From NCBI RefSeq assembly GCF_011745365.1, contig NW_024468910.1, positions 62,001 through 126,000 on the forward strand: DNA of 64,000 bases. Reading direction: 5' to 3'. The notes under the pieces were generated by a model. The model ran no database searches. It saw nothing but the letters and a program-made list of their open reading frames with translations, and was not told where the DNA came from. This DNA is from Cryphonectria parasitica EP155 (taxonomy: Eukaryota > Ascomycota > Sordariomycetes > Diaporthales > Cryphonectriaceae). The translations under genes were made by a program, and so were the position numbers. Of this stretch, positions 1-10,409 are shown in pieces (the first letter of the stretch is position 1; each line of letters starts with the position of its first letter).

Positions 1-875
1 ACATGAAACGCCATAGCTAAGCCAGCAAGAGCAAGATAGTGATTACTCTTGTTAGTCTTAGTGAGACCTGCGGCCTGTCGAGATTCCCAAGTCTTCAAAT
101 AAGCCGCATAACGATTCTGTGCTTCAAGCAGCGATGCTGCTGAGACTCGACCCGATGCCTGAAAATCAAACAAGGATTTCATAAGCCATGCATTCGCCAG
201 CCCTAGATGCAATCGCGTTCCGATATCTCCTTTATGAAAATTGACCTCGCTTTCCAACATAGTGATTGCTTTCGATGTGTTCCGAAGCTCGCAGAGCGTT
301 TCGGCTTGATTAGCTAGGAAGTCGCGACCAACAATCATATCAGCTTTAGCTGATATATGCTCGTTGATTAAATTCTGATACTGATCAGAAGCTCTTTGGA
401 ATTGGCCTTTATTCCTGTAAGCTTTAGCGATTACAGCTTGCCCTTTCATCAGAACGCGACGTTCCTGAAGAGATAGTTCAGACCAAGGAAATGGTTGGAA
501 TCTTGCTTGACAAGCTTGTGATTCCTCGATAGAAGCATCATTGTTCAGAAGAACTTTCATCTCGAGAACAATCCGTTCGCCGTGGATCCCGTTTTCATAG
601 CGGCTAATGAATCTCCGATCGGGATCGTTTATGGATCCGAGAGATACATCCTCGGCTTTCAGTCTCCTCAACATGAAGCTACGCAGACGCAAGCTTTGCA
701 AAAGCGAAGAGTCTGTGCTTCCAAATATTTCAGCAGTCTGCAGCATGTACTCCTTCCAAGGCATTAAACCAAAGTATGAAGCTGAGAGGCATGCTCTAGC
801 TAGAGCTAGCTGTAACCAGTCCTCTAGTCTGAGCTCATGCAAATATGATACCACAGTTGCAAGCAGCGGGATCAT
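1..875 (-). CDS. TPR-like helical repeat protein, 3' partial at window edge
   Basis: A long open frame runs leftwards from a Met at 875 to the window edge without a stop (about 291 codons). It stays open upstream to a TAA at 939-941. The translation is rich in paired amphipathic helices with small-residue spacing (for example AKAYRNKGQFQRASDQY and NQAETLCELRNTSKAIT), the pattern of tetratricopeptide repeats such as those ending fungal NACHT-TPR or kinesin-light-chain-like proteins. No catalytic motif is visible in this piece. It lies downstream of the small gene at 1558-2089 on the same strand and could be a later exon of a larger gene, but I could not find a convincing splice path across 876-1557. 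The region is AT-rich yet the frame is unbroken, which argues for a real coding exon. The family assignment is inferred from helix pattern only. Confidence 0.55.
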   Translation of the reverse strand, partial: MIPLLATVVSYLHELRLEDWLQLALARACLSASYFGLMPWKEYMLQTAEIFGSTDSSLLQSLRLRSFMLRRLKAEDVSLGSINDPDRRFISRYENGIHGERIVLEMKVLLNNDASIEESQACQARFQPFPWSELSLQERRVLMKGQAVIAKAYRNKGQFQRASDQYQNLINEHISAKADMIVGRDFLANQAETLCELRNTSKAITMLESEVNFHKGDIGTRLHLGLANAWLMKSLFDFQASGRVSAASLLEAQNRYAAYLKTWESRQAAGLTKTNKSNHYLALAGLAMAFH

Positions 876-1294
876 AGAGGTTGCTTCTGTCAAGCTACTG
901 GAATTAGCAGGACAGTATTTCAAAGCAGAATATAATGCTTATCATGAATCTTGATCTGGAAACCTAGGAAATGCTCGAACAACAGCTTTCAGAGCAGCTG
1001 ATTTCCAATCATAAGTAGTATGCTGTTAAACTGCTACTGCTGGGCTGATTACAAATAATCCTCTAGTATCACATACTAGAAGAGCTTGTTATTAGAGCAG
1101 TTCCCGAAGAGCAAGGCTATATCGCTTTTTATTAGTTAGAACTTCCGAAGCTGGTATTGTAACAGGAGCAAGCTCTCCCTATTCATTCCATTCCAAAATA
1201 GCTTGTAGAAAGCACTCAGAAACTCAGCCTTCTACTGCATATATGATAGATAAGAGATTATATGCATTGGGAGAAAGAGGCGAAGATCCAAGCA

Positions 1295-1442
1295 TTTTGT
1301 CTTGCAGCTGATCAAAAGATATTGCAGAGCTGATGCTGTGGTTATCAGCTGGTGCATTTAGGGAAAGATGAGATGGTTGGTAGGTTTTGTCTTGCAGCTG
1401 ATCGAAAGATATTGCAGGGCTGATGCTGTGGTCATTGGCTCT
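1295..1442 (-). repeat. Two-copy 90-bp tandem duplication
   Basis: Two copies about 90 bp apart (starting near 1295 and 1385) share the segment coding AISFDQLQDK on the minus strand, with few differences. The period is a multiple of three, so a minus-strand frame at 1224-1544 stays open and repeats about 30 residues. No recognised domain is present. The stretch between this repeat and the TPR-like ORF shows no gene I can support. Confidence 0.6.
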
Positions 1443-1557
1443 GATGCTATGCTTATAAACTGGTGCATTTGTTGTGGAAGTTGTTCGAGATCTGAGCCAT
1501 AAATGCAGATCTCCAGCTATTTCTGTAACCAGTTCTGCTTTCAATCATTAGCTTCTG

Positions 1558-2089
1558 TCAATAAGTAATGAGCAAAATCTTATCTGAGCAGAGCTGCTGA
1601 GCAGCAGATAAGCTTAAAGTATGCTTGATTCTTTCTTTAGCTTCTTGAATGTAGCTAGTCTCTGGTGCTGATAAGTTTTTAATCTCTTGATATTATAAAA
1701 AAGTGAGGATCAAGCTTACCTGTAGTATTCCAGTATAATGTTTTCACATAATCACTACTCTGCTGACCATTCAACCAGCTGCACACTTCAGCTCGCCTTT
1801 CAGTTCGGATACTGAATGTAAAGATTCTGAAAACTTCATCTGCACTGAAATATGAACTGTCTTCTTGCAGCTGTGTCTTGATAGATGAAATAGCAAGGAT
1901 TTCCATCTCAAGCTGATTGAGCTTGGCTATCTCTTGTGCAAAGGCCTGATTGCGTTCCAGATGCTTCCTAAAGGCTCGGCAGTGTTGGGCAGCAGTAGTG
2001 TTCAGAGGTTGATCTTGCTGCAATTTTGAAAAGGCAAGCAAGAGTCTTTTCTGAAAATTTGTTCTCCATTGCTGCTGTATCTCGGACAT
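1558..2089 (-). CDS. Small two-exon hypothetical protein
   Basis: Exon 1 is 2089-1720 and exon 2 is 1667-1558. They are joined across a 52-nt intron (1668-1719) with donor GTAAGC and acceptor TATCAG. Splicing keeps frame and gives about 159 residues. The N-terminal part (QQQWRTNFQKRLLLAFSKLQ onward) is predicted to be a charged alpha-helical, possibly coiled-coil protein, with no signal peptide or membrane segment. I do not recognise a family. The intron lacks a textbook branch site, so the 3' structure is less certain than the first exon. It is oriented toward the TPR-like frame at the left edge and may be the 5' part of the same locus. Confidence 0.45.
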
Positions 2090-2647
2090 AGTAGTACAAA
2101 AGCTAGATTAAGGTGGAATAATATGAGTAGCTATAGTAAGAGATGATCTTTTACTCAACGAATTGACTTGGTATAAGCTGACTGAATGCAATAAGGCTGA
2201 AGAGTGATTGAATGTTATCAGGATTAGGGGCTGGTAGCATGCTGAGCAGGGAAGAAACAGCTTATCCTTAGCTGATAACAAATATCATGTGATTAATAAG
2301 CTTGGATGGATTTGATTGGTTGGGCAGCTAAACTATGGTGCTGAACAGTATTAGTTAGTTAGCGCTATATCAAATATCAAGCAGTCAGGTTGCAAAGTTT
2401 CATGCCTCTCTCTTATCAGCCTAACTACGCGATTTCAGCTCTTGCGCAGTATCAAGGCGATTATTACTCAGAATGGAGAGAAATTTTGCTGTAGGACCTT
2501 CTTCTTCATCTCTAGCTGTATTGCATCCGCTGACTAACCGAAGGCTGCTATGGCGCTCCTCCGGAGTAGATCGAGGCCGAGATTGACCGCAGTTGTGGAT
2601 ACAGGGCTTCCGAAGATAGTCTTACCTGCTAGTGATCTTACTGGTAG

Positions 2648-4098
2648 AAGCAATCTGTTAGTACTTGGGATGAAAGGATAGCTATAGCAACTTGGCTATA
2701 CAGTTCATTATTTATTACAGCTATTTCTTATCATTCTTTCTAATAGCTGTTGCAGGATTATATACTTGCTAATCTGAAGATTATCCATGTTGCTGGTATG
2801 AAGGGGAAAGGCAGCACATATGCATTTATTGAGTTCTTTTTCAGAGCTCATAGCGCGCGAACTCATTTCCCACGGAAGACTGGTCTTTATACTTCGCTAC
2901 ATTTGATCTCGATAACGGAAAGAATTAGAATCAACTTTCAGCTGCTTTCTAAAGCTATCTTCGTGCAATATGTTTTCGAAGTCTCTAACGCCCTATCTCT
3001 CAATCAGCAAAACGAAGATCCTGGTTTCCTTCAGCTTCTCGCTCTTGTTTCATTTCACGCTTTCATCCGAAAGGATATCGAAGTTGCTATTTATGAAATT
3101 CATCATGGTAGCAAGTTCTGTGCAACTAATGTGATACAAAATCCTGTTATTACTGCTATAATGAGTATTGGTTTAGATCATATTGTTGATTTAGATTCGA
3201 CTTTAGAGAATATTGTATAGCATAAAGCAGGTATTTTGAAGAATGAGGCTGCAGCTTTTATAGCACTGCAACAATCAAATGTTCTAGCTGTACTGGAGCG
3301 TTGCACATTGGAGAAAAATGTGGATCTCAAGATTGTTTAAGCAGATGCAGATCTTTCAAATGAATTCAACAATTCTTTACAGCGATTGAATTGCTCTCTT
3401 GCTCGAGCTGCTACAGATGCATTCTTGCAGCAAACCTCATTATCCAGTACGATCCGATGTTTTTCGCAGCAAGATATAATACATAGTATATATTGATTTC
3501 ATTAGCTAGAATGCTTCGAGATAATATAAGAGCTTGATTGCACTTAGTTTCTCGATATAGCGCATAACGAAATGAGTATAACTCATGCTGTATAGTGGTT
3601 TCAAAGAGCATCTTTGCAAAGATAAGATCTCATTCTGCATTTGCATTATCTCTTACTTATTAGATTGGCAGGGATCTTCCTTCTGTTCGCTGCATTGTTA
3701 TTTTTTCATACTTGCTAACTAATCAACGAGATTATAAGGATATAGCTAAACGTTTGGCAGAGTTTCTTGAAATTGTATTGCATGAAGTTATATTTACAAC
3801 AGATTATGAAGATAAAGGCAAGCAACCCAATTCTTATAATACAAGCTGATGATTATACTTACTATATTTTAGAGAATATCTCAGATAATATTGATTGCAT
3901 ATTATCCTGGTATAGCTAACTTTAGAAGAATGTTTAGTCTGGAGATGAACTTGTTCACACAGCTAGAACAATTCGCAAAGCTACTGAGATCGCTCAGAGA
4001 AATTGTGCCAAAAAGCACAATGTTCACATCCTTGTTACAGGAAGCTTATATCTAGTAGGGGGCGTCCTCCATACACTGCGCCGTCCATTGTCTTAGTC
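2648..4098 (+). pseudogene. Folylpolyglutamate synthase relic, RIP-degraded
   Basis: The frame at 2750-3220 carries the Mur-ligase/FPGS ATP-binding signature as IIHVAGMKGKGST, followed by a TGLYTS..L...ERIRIN segment and the VAIYE...ATN and SIGLDHI blocks, in the order found in folylpolyglutamate synthases. These enzymes add glutamates to folates. Upstream, around 2680, the start of the domain is recognisable but has stops where Trp and Gln are expected. The 3218-3220 TAG sits where the family has Trp before HKAGI. Farther on the frame is lost to many stops and short deletions, but the C-terminal motif HILVTGSLYLVGG reappears near 4030-4070 in another frame. The Trp-to-stop and Gln-to-stop pattern plus AT enrichment fits RIP. 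It cannot encode an active enzyme. Confidence 0.85.
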
Positions 4099-4174
4099 CA
4101 GCGCCTATTATAGGGGCCGGGATGGTATCTTAAAACAGGAGGTTCAAGAGGGTTCTGGGACATTGTACAGTTAT

Positions 4175-4496
4175 GAGCATACTGTTGTGATGGCCAGTGT
4201 GGAGGTCTTCAGAACACAGAGTGAAGTGGGTCCTGGGTCTTCATAGAGGTACGAGGATACCCAACCCTCTTTCGATTTCTTTCAAACAGATAAGCAACAA
4301 TAGACAGCTCCCTTTTCTCTATCTAGAATCCCCTGGAAAGGTCCAAGGCAGGCTCTTTATCCTGTTCTTGGGCCCTTGTGGTCTTCATTTGCCATTATTC
4401 TTTACACAAGCAAGTTTGGGTCATAAGGTCGCTTGCCCGTTGCTTTGGCGGCTGTTCTTTCTCATGCGACAGCGCCCGAGTTCTGGTTCACTATAG
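4175..4496 (+). repeat. Copy A of the 375-nt intron-borne element (outside a gene)
   Basis: This stretch aligns by eye, at roughly 70 percent identity and with a few indels, to the intron of the neighbouring gene read on the minus strand (5061-5397). Shared anchors are CCTGTTCTTG.GCCC.TGTGG and a 3' GTTCTGGTTCA. It lies about 560 bp from copy B in inverted orientation. The 5' edge aligns exactly where the intron's GTAAGT begins, but copy A reads GAGCAT there, so it has no donor site. It does not code for protein. The homology stops before the intron's branch and acceptor region. Confidence 0.6.
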
Positions 4497-4615
4497 CTGT
4501 GTATTCGGTGACCAGGAACGAATGTCTCATGTCAAGGCCGATAAGTCATGGCCAGTCTCCAGGCGAGGCGAACTTTCGAAACTAGCACTTTGCTCAGGTA
4601 AAAAAGCTAATAATC

Positions 4616-6079
4616 TTATTCATTGAACTCAATGCTAATGCTGGCTTGAGTGATCTCTTGCTTGATAATATCAGCTGCATCTCCAATTTCGTCTTTAACC
4701 CAAGACTCAAGCTCACATTTCACAGCCACCATTCTGTCATCTAATTGACAATCAAGCTCCTCTGATGCCCACCTAATCTGGTCATCCAACCTATCTACCT
4801 CGGCTGTCAATTCATCGCACTTTTCAGACTGATCCCTGAACAATGTATTGACACGCTCCAATATTCGAGCTTCCGCTTTCGCAAGTTCTTGATGTAGGGT
4901 GTCTGCAAAGCTCTTTTGTTGTTCAATGATCATCTGCCGAGCAGTCTCAAGGCGCATCGTCTCGGTGCTTCCAGGAGAGCTCACACGTCGCCGCTTGTTG
5001 GAATGTGAAGCTGTATCAAAGGCTGTGATTTGCATTAGTAGAATGATAAGGTATCCTCAGTATGTATACTGAACCAGAACTAGGGCGCCGTCGCCCTCGA
5101 AAGAAAAAGGGACAAACAGCTGCCGAAGCAATGGGCAAGGGCTCGTGCAACCCAAGCGTGCCTGTACAGATGAGGACAGCAAACTAAGGCCACACGGGCG
5201 CAAGAACAGGGTGAAAAACCTGTCTTAGACCTGTCCAAAGGGTTCGAAATTGAAAAGAAGAGAAAAGGATGCTTCATTGTTTCCTATAGCTAAAGAATTT
5301 GAAAAGTGGGTGGTATCCTTTATATGTATGAGGACCCTTGACCCACTGTACTCCATGTCCCACGGACTACCACCCTGGCCGCCACAACAATACTTACATG
5401 AAGCTTTATTCAGTAGGGGTGGAGATGGATCTTTGAGTTTATCGTAAGATGGAGGGCTCGGATGAGCGGATGGTAAACCAGTTATAACCCGGCCACCATT
5501 CCCACAATACAGCGCACCAAGTCGCATAGTTGTGTTTAGCAGTTGAATCTTCTGGCTGGAGATGGTTCGACAGAGTTGTACTAGCACACTGCTAGACTGC
5601 AGGTAGAGAGTCAAGCTGAGACTACCTGGAAGCAACAAAATCGAATCAAGAATGGCACCTTCAGCATTCTTAGCAGCACGAGGAACGAATGGCGGCCCCA
5701 CCAGATCAGCAGGCCTAGCTAGCATAAGGTGCAAGCGCTTTGGACTGTTGCCTAGGATGTTTTGGATTTGGTCTGATATGTTGTCCGAGGCAAGTGTAGC
5801 AGAACGGATCCGGTCCAGCTGAATCCATAGATAAATAGGCGTCCTGGCCCGGGAAACTTCGCCTTGTCGCAACTCAATCGTAAATCGAAGTTCGAACAGA
5901 CTCGTCTTCCCCGATGTATCGGGAATGGCAGAAAATTTCAGAGGACGGGCTGCGGAGTGGATTAGACGATGCCGAGTGCCATTGTCCAGAACCCACTCAA
6001 GAGCTGCAGGTAAATCTGTGAGAGCCCTCGATGGATTGTAGGTAGTAGATTTTGCGGAAACCTGCTCAGCCATAATCAC
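4616..6079 (-). CDS. Two-exon coiled-coil protein of a fungal family with unknown function
   Basis: Exon 1 is 6079-5398 and exon 2 is 5022-4616. The intron (5023-5397) has donor GTAAGT, a TACTAATG branch-like site and acceptor TCACAG. Joining gives exactly 363 codons in frame (362 residues). Residues 1-220 form a mixed alpha/beta region without a recognised catalytic motif. A Pro/Ser-rich linker (HPSPPSYDKL) then leads to a basic KRRRVSSP nuclear-localisation-like patch, followed by a long charged helix with heptads (SFADTLHQELAKAEARILER onward), probably a coiled coil. The layout (globular domain, PSYDKL linker, basic patch, coiled coil) recurs in uncharacterised proteins of filamentous ascomycetes. 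Without splicing, each half looks like a separate ORF. The upstream region carries no obvious TATA box. Function is not known. Confidence 0.75.
5023..5397 (-). repeat. Long (375-nt) intron carrying copy B of a dispersed element
   Basis: The intron is several times longer than others in this window (46-110 nt). Nearly all of it (5061-5397) matches copy A at 4175-4496 in opposite orientation. It contains an internal hairpin, GGGTGGTA with downstream TACCACCC. Donor and acceptor fit fungal consensus and preserve frame. The match begins at the first intron base, so the element appears to supply the 5' splice site, as described for introner-like elements. Confidence 0.6.
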
Positions 6080-7655
6080 AGCCTTCTATAGCAAGAAACC
6101 ATCAGTGAATCGAAATTCAAAAATAAAAGAAATTATTCAAGTAAATAGGATAACGTATCAGGTAAGATATCTTTGGAAGAAGAAAAGAACCCCTTGCGTG
6201 GACGCAAGACCCCGCCCACCCCGGCTTTTAGCATAAGCAGAGCAGCCGAGACTCGTAACATAAATATATAATCCCAGATAATAAAGAGGGAGGAAAAAAG
6301 AGGGGATAACTAGCCGTCAAAGTTGAAGCACACTGGAATATATAGGCATTCGCACGTCCGGCGGCTCTTTGAGGTCCCTTCCTATTGTACAGGTCCGCAG
6401 ACCTGGCGTATAGGTGCGAGGTGAATGGTGTTGAGCTACCCGATACGGGCACACGATCATGCGCAAAGCAGAGGCGCCTCAAAGGCCCCGCTCAGGCCCA
6501 GGTCGGTAGTTTCCTGTCGCTTGGCTACTGAGAGAGGCCACAATATTCCAGAGTGCTACTCCAGATGTGCGATGGAGTATTCAACAGAGACGAGAAAGGA
6601 CGATGGATGCTGAACACCAAGAATGGATAGGACTGGTGACCTCGGAAGAAGGGAGAGAATATGGGTGGTGCGATGTGCGATGTCAAGAATTAGGTATGCC
6701 TGATGACTTCTGAAGAGGGAAGGGAGAGCAGCTCGCTTAGTATGGAGAACGAGAACTGGCAATCAGTACCGCACATGATCTTACGTATGCCAAATCCTAT
6801 TTCCGCCTATCGTGTAGCGGAAATATCGCGTCAATGATCCTCTTTATGTGTTATGACCCATCCAACATGCAGGTCAAAGGAAACGGCACAGCACCAGGGC
6901 CACCCAAAGTGGACCCCTCAGAACAGGAAGTACAACACTCACCCACAGGATGGAAAACAGGATTACGCAACCCAGGGTTAGGGTTACTAGCGCGACTATG
7001 TTGACTATGGACATAGTCAACATATTCAAGGAACGACTATGAGGAATCAGAACATAGTCAAGCTATTTCATACTGAAGAGCTGGATATATAAGGACACGT
7101 TCATTACCACTAGATAGACCACCAGGACATAGCTCTTCAGTCGTCAATCTAAGTATTCATTTGTCACACACTTGAATAGCCCCAAAGGCGAATGAACAGC
7201 ACTTGCACGGATTACCCAGTTACAGTTCCGTATTCAGTGGATTCTACTTTGACACCGCTCTTGTTAGCATAAACTCTTTGTGTACTTCAGATCTTCGGAT
7301 ATTGCAGTGCGCTCATTACATTATGAATCAAGCGCTGGCGCTAGCTCCTGCCGATCTTATCCAGCCTATCACACCGCAAGACCGCCATATCGGAACGGAC
7401 TGCGCCTCAAACACGTAGTAGTGCTTACACTATCGAAGATTACGAAGAATTTGTAATTGGCTCAGATAAGGATTGAGTTTCAAGCTACCCACATCTGACA
7501 TGCCACGTGTCGTATTCGAAATTAAGTCCTAACATAGCCTATGTCACTTTCGAAATCAAGACCGACGTGAGTCGAGGTAGCAGGTACTTGTCGGCTGGAT
7601 CGTGTGCATTAATGAGTACAGACTGCGTAATCATTGTCATCCGATTTCTATGAAA
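6080..7655. other. Intergenic region with palindromic direct repeats
   Basis: I see no supportable gene. The proximal part is the presumed promoter side of the 4616-6079 gene. At 6997-7022 a perfect inverted repeat built on GTTGACTATG / CATAGTCAAC occurs, followed by two further CATAGTC/GACTATG words near 7038-7060. A GAAGAGCT..AGCTCTTC pair flanks a TATATAAG near 7076-7140. These look like an LTR or MITE fragment, but ends and target duplication could not be defined. Confidence 0.35.
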
Positions 7656-7662
7656 TTTCTCC

Positions 7663-8471
7663 TGTAGTATAGTGGCTAGTATGCAACGCTCCTTGTCGCG
7701 GGAATTGTTTTCGGTGAGGACGCGACGAAATCTTCAGGCAGCAGGTTGGGGGCGGCTATCAATGATTGGTCCGCCGTGGTTCTGCTTCGCCTGGCTCGTG
7801 CGGGGTCATTTCGCCCTGTGGGGTTGCTCTCATCAACCGTCCAATGGAATTGAACCTCTAGCGTCACTGGGTCCGTTTTGGGTGTCTTCCGTGCTGTGCT
7901 GCTTTTTCCTCGTAACTTGCGTATTGAACGGGTCATAACAGTGATGGTCGTATGTAGCCTTTCTTGATGTTCTCTTCGAGGTATTCCCTAAGTGCTTCGA
8001 GTTTGGCTTCATCAAGTTCGTAGAAGGGGAAGAGCTTTGGTTGGGTTCCTTCCTTGAGTGGGATTTCGTGGTTGTATGGGCGGTGTTCTGGAAATTCTGT
8101 ATCCAACTTGCCTTGGAATAGCTTCTTGAATTCGTGATACTCTCGTGGTATGCTATCTAATATTGGTATAAGTCCTTCTCCTGTCTCTGCTATCTGGAGA
8201 AACAGGAGGTACTGTTGAGCATGCTTCTTCTCGTTGATCGTTGGTCGTTTGCATAGCAACTCCGGGGGCCTTGGGTGCTCGCTCCGGGCCGGACCGAACG
8301 TTTGAGGGTTTGGTGTCGAGATTTCTTTGTAGTCCCACATTCCACATTCTGAAGCTTTCTTTCGTCGCTCCGGGCCGGACCGATCTGCTGAGGGTCTCGT
8401 CTCCGTTGTTGTACTAACCTGCTGGCGCCCTGGTACTGGTTGGGTCCGCCTGTCACTAGGTCCTTCTCCAT
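7663..8471 (-). mobile_element. Ty3/gypsy pol fragment with a tRNA-like edge
   Basis: The minus-strand frame 8340-7933 contains the segment just before the reverse-transcriptase core of Ty3/gypsy polyproteins: IPREYHEFKKLFQ, then EFPEHRPYNHEIPLKEGTQP and LREYLEENIKKGYIRPS. That block normally precedes the RT catalytic palm, which is missing here because the frame ends directly after IRPS. Flanking frames (8471-8190, 7936-7676) look like further retroelement sequence out of register. At 7668-7690, on the plus strand, TAGTATAGTGGCTAGTATGC matches the 5' half (D arm, A box) of tRNA-Asp/Glu. The rest of the tRNA is absent. This is a truncated, dead copy. Confidence 0.75.
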
Positions 8472-8480
8472 GTCCTATCG

Positions 8481-9815
8481 GGGCCTTTGTTCGTTGTTTC
8501 TTTCCCGATTTGGAGGTATGTGTAGATTCTTTCGATTCCTCTTATCCCGAGTAATACTCAGTAACTAATCTTGCCCTTCGCCGTTAACTGCAACTATCTC
8601 TCTGGGTACGGCTTGCTCCCAAGAGATCTGGCCAGTAGTTCAATCGATTCGAGGGTTGTGCTCTTTGAGCTATGGAAGTTCTACAATCAGCTCATGCTAT
8701 GGGGAAAAAAAAGAAACTAATAGCAGGGCCAACATCCGTCGCTCGAAGGTTAAGGCGAAGCATAGATATCTATCGATTAATTGACTAATATTAGTTAGAA
8801 AATCAGGGCATCAGTCGAGAAACAGGGGGCTGTCTATCGACAAGGGCCAGATATCAGTCGAATGATTGGCCAGGCTAGGCAGAGAGCTAGATTATTTGTT
8901 GGAGGCTGTTTCTTACTACGTACTTATAAACAGGAAAGAAAGAAATCTCTCTTCTTAAGCGATTCTCGAAGCTGATAATAAACGAACGAAAGCACTTTCA
9001 CATGATCAAAAGCTTTATATCTAGCAATGCTAAGCGGATATTCAAAGCTCCAGAGAGCGATGCTAGTAAGGCATAGTAACTGGCTCTGTATCTTTCTAGC
9101 TTGTTGCTAATATATCAAGCAGAAACTCGAGCAATAGAGAAGCTAGAGCGATTAGTAGCAACGAAAAGGGCCTGTATGCCGCGTTCCTCTTCTTGCAACC
9201 TTGCTCAAGGCAAGTGTACAGCGGATTTAGGACTCCGAGAAGATTATTCAGAATCAGTTGTTCTGCCCAGGGATCTTCCCAACCGTTCCCTCGACTCTCT
9301 CCTGAGCCTTCTTCTTGCTATCGAGTTTCCTAGAGCTGCTTTTATGCCTCAAAGACTGGCTTATAGATGGATATATGGCTGGGCTAGCTGCAGAGATGAA
9401 CAGGCAAGGGATTGCGTAAAAGTCCAATCCAAAAAAAAAAAGGCATTTTAGCATTCCAAATTCAGTTTTTCATCCTTGAGCGAAAGCCCTTTCGCGGATC
9501 AGTTCATAACAAGGTTTGCTGTTGATTATCATTATCCATATGCCAGTTGAACTACGCGTACGGGTCTTTATTACTATCACCACATCTCAACAGAGATATG
9601 TATCCAAAGCCGGTTGCATCATGCCTTTCTCATCCGGAAAGGCAACCAAGTCAACAAGCAATTCAAGTGGCAAAGTATTACAAGACAAGCCAGCAGCCAA
9701 GATTGCTAGCCAGCCAAGTGGAGGGCTGCCGCTTAACCTGACTTGGCTTGCGTTGAACGCTGGGCAGAAGCGTTGACCTAGGCAGGAAGCTGGCATACAC
9801 AGAGACGTCGAGGGC
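8481..9815. other. Gene-poor AT-rich stretch
   Basis: Apart from short uninformative frames I see nothing that resembles a conserved protein. The composition and many TA steps suggest old, mutated repeat sequence. A frame at 9101-9451 shows no family resemblance and ends in poly-Lys from an A-run, so it is not called. Confidence 0.4.
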
Positions 9816-9940
9816 AGCCAGGTGAGCGGCATATAGAGAATGCGTGAGCTGGCGACCCAGCCAGGTGAGCGGCATATACAGAATTAGTGTGCTGGCGATC
9901 TAGCCAGGTGTTCAGCACTCAGAGAATCTGTGTGAGGTGC
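9816..9940 (+). repeat. 43-bp minisatellite, about 2.9 copies
   Basis: The word AGCCAGGTGAGCGGCATATA starts at 9816 and 9859. A diverged third copy (AGCCAGGTGTTCAGCA) starts at 9902, giving a 43-bp period. A fainter related copy precedes the array near 9787. The array is non-coding as far as can be seen, and the next 280 bases (to 10216) contain no recognisable gene. Confidence 0.75.
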
Positions 9941-10409
9941 AACAGAACTTAATAAATGCCACAGAAGGAAAGAGGGAAAAGAAAGAAAGGAAGCCAGCTA
10001 ATCTGGCTGAAGCTACCTAAAAAGAGGCTGCTGGCTGGCCAGACCGTGCAAAGCCTAGGGCTAGTGAGTCACTGGCCCTCGCACAGAATGCGTGTACTCT
10101 CGACTCAGCCATGTGGCCGGCACGTTGTAGATTAGCGCGCCGTTATATTGCATAGTAGCTGGCGCATATATCAATCTCATAAAAAGGCATTTCTAGCCCT
10201 TCTTCAGGCGGTCTTCCTATAGCGGCATTAAGCTACCAGCAGGATGACCGCCACTTGACGGCCCAATTCGATGGTTCACTTGGTATCTCAGACGGAGGGA
10301 AGGGAAAAAGGAAAAAAAAAAAAAAAAAAGAAAGAAAGAAAGTAGGGGGGGGGGGGGATCAGCGAAAAGCACAGATTGTCGCACCGCCTCGTGCCAAAAA
10401 TGCCCACTC

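Noticed and set aside
7666..7740. Possible tRNA-Asp or tRNA-Glu gene
   Set aside because: Only the 5' half matches. No anticodon stem-loop, T arm or closing acceptor strand follows.
9101..9451. 116-residue plus-strand frame
   Set aside because: No family resemblance, ends in an A-run encoded Lys tail and lies in decayed AT-rich sequence.
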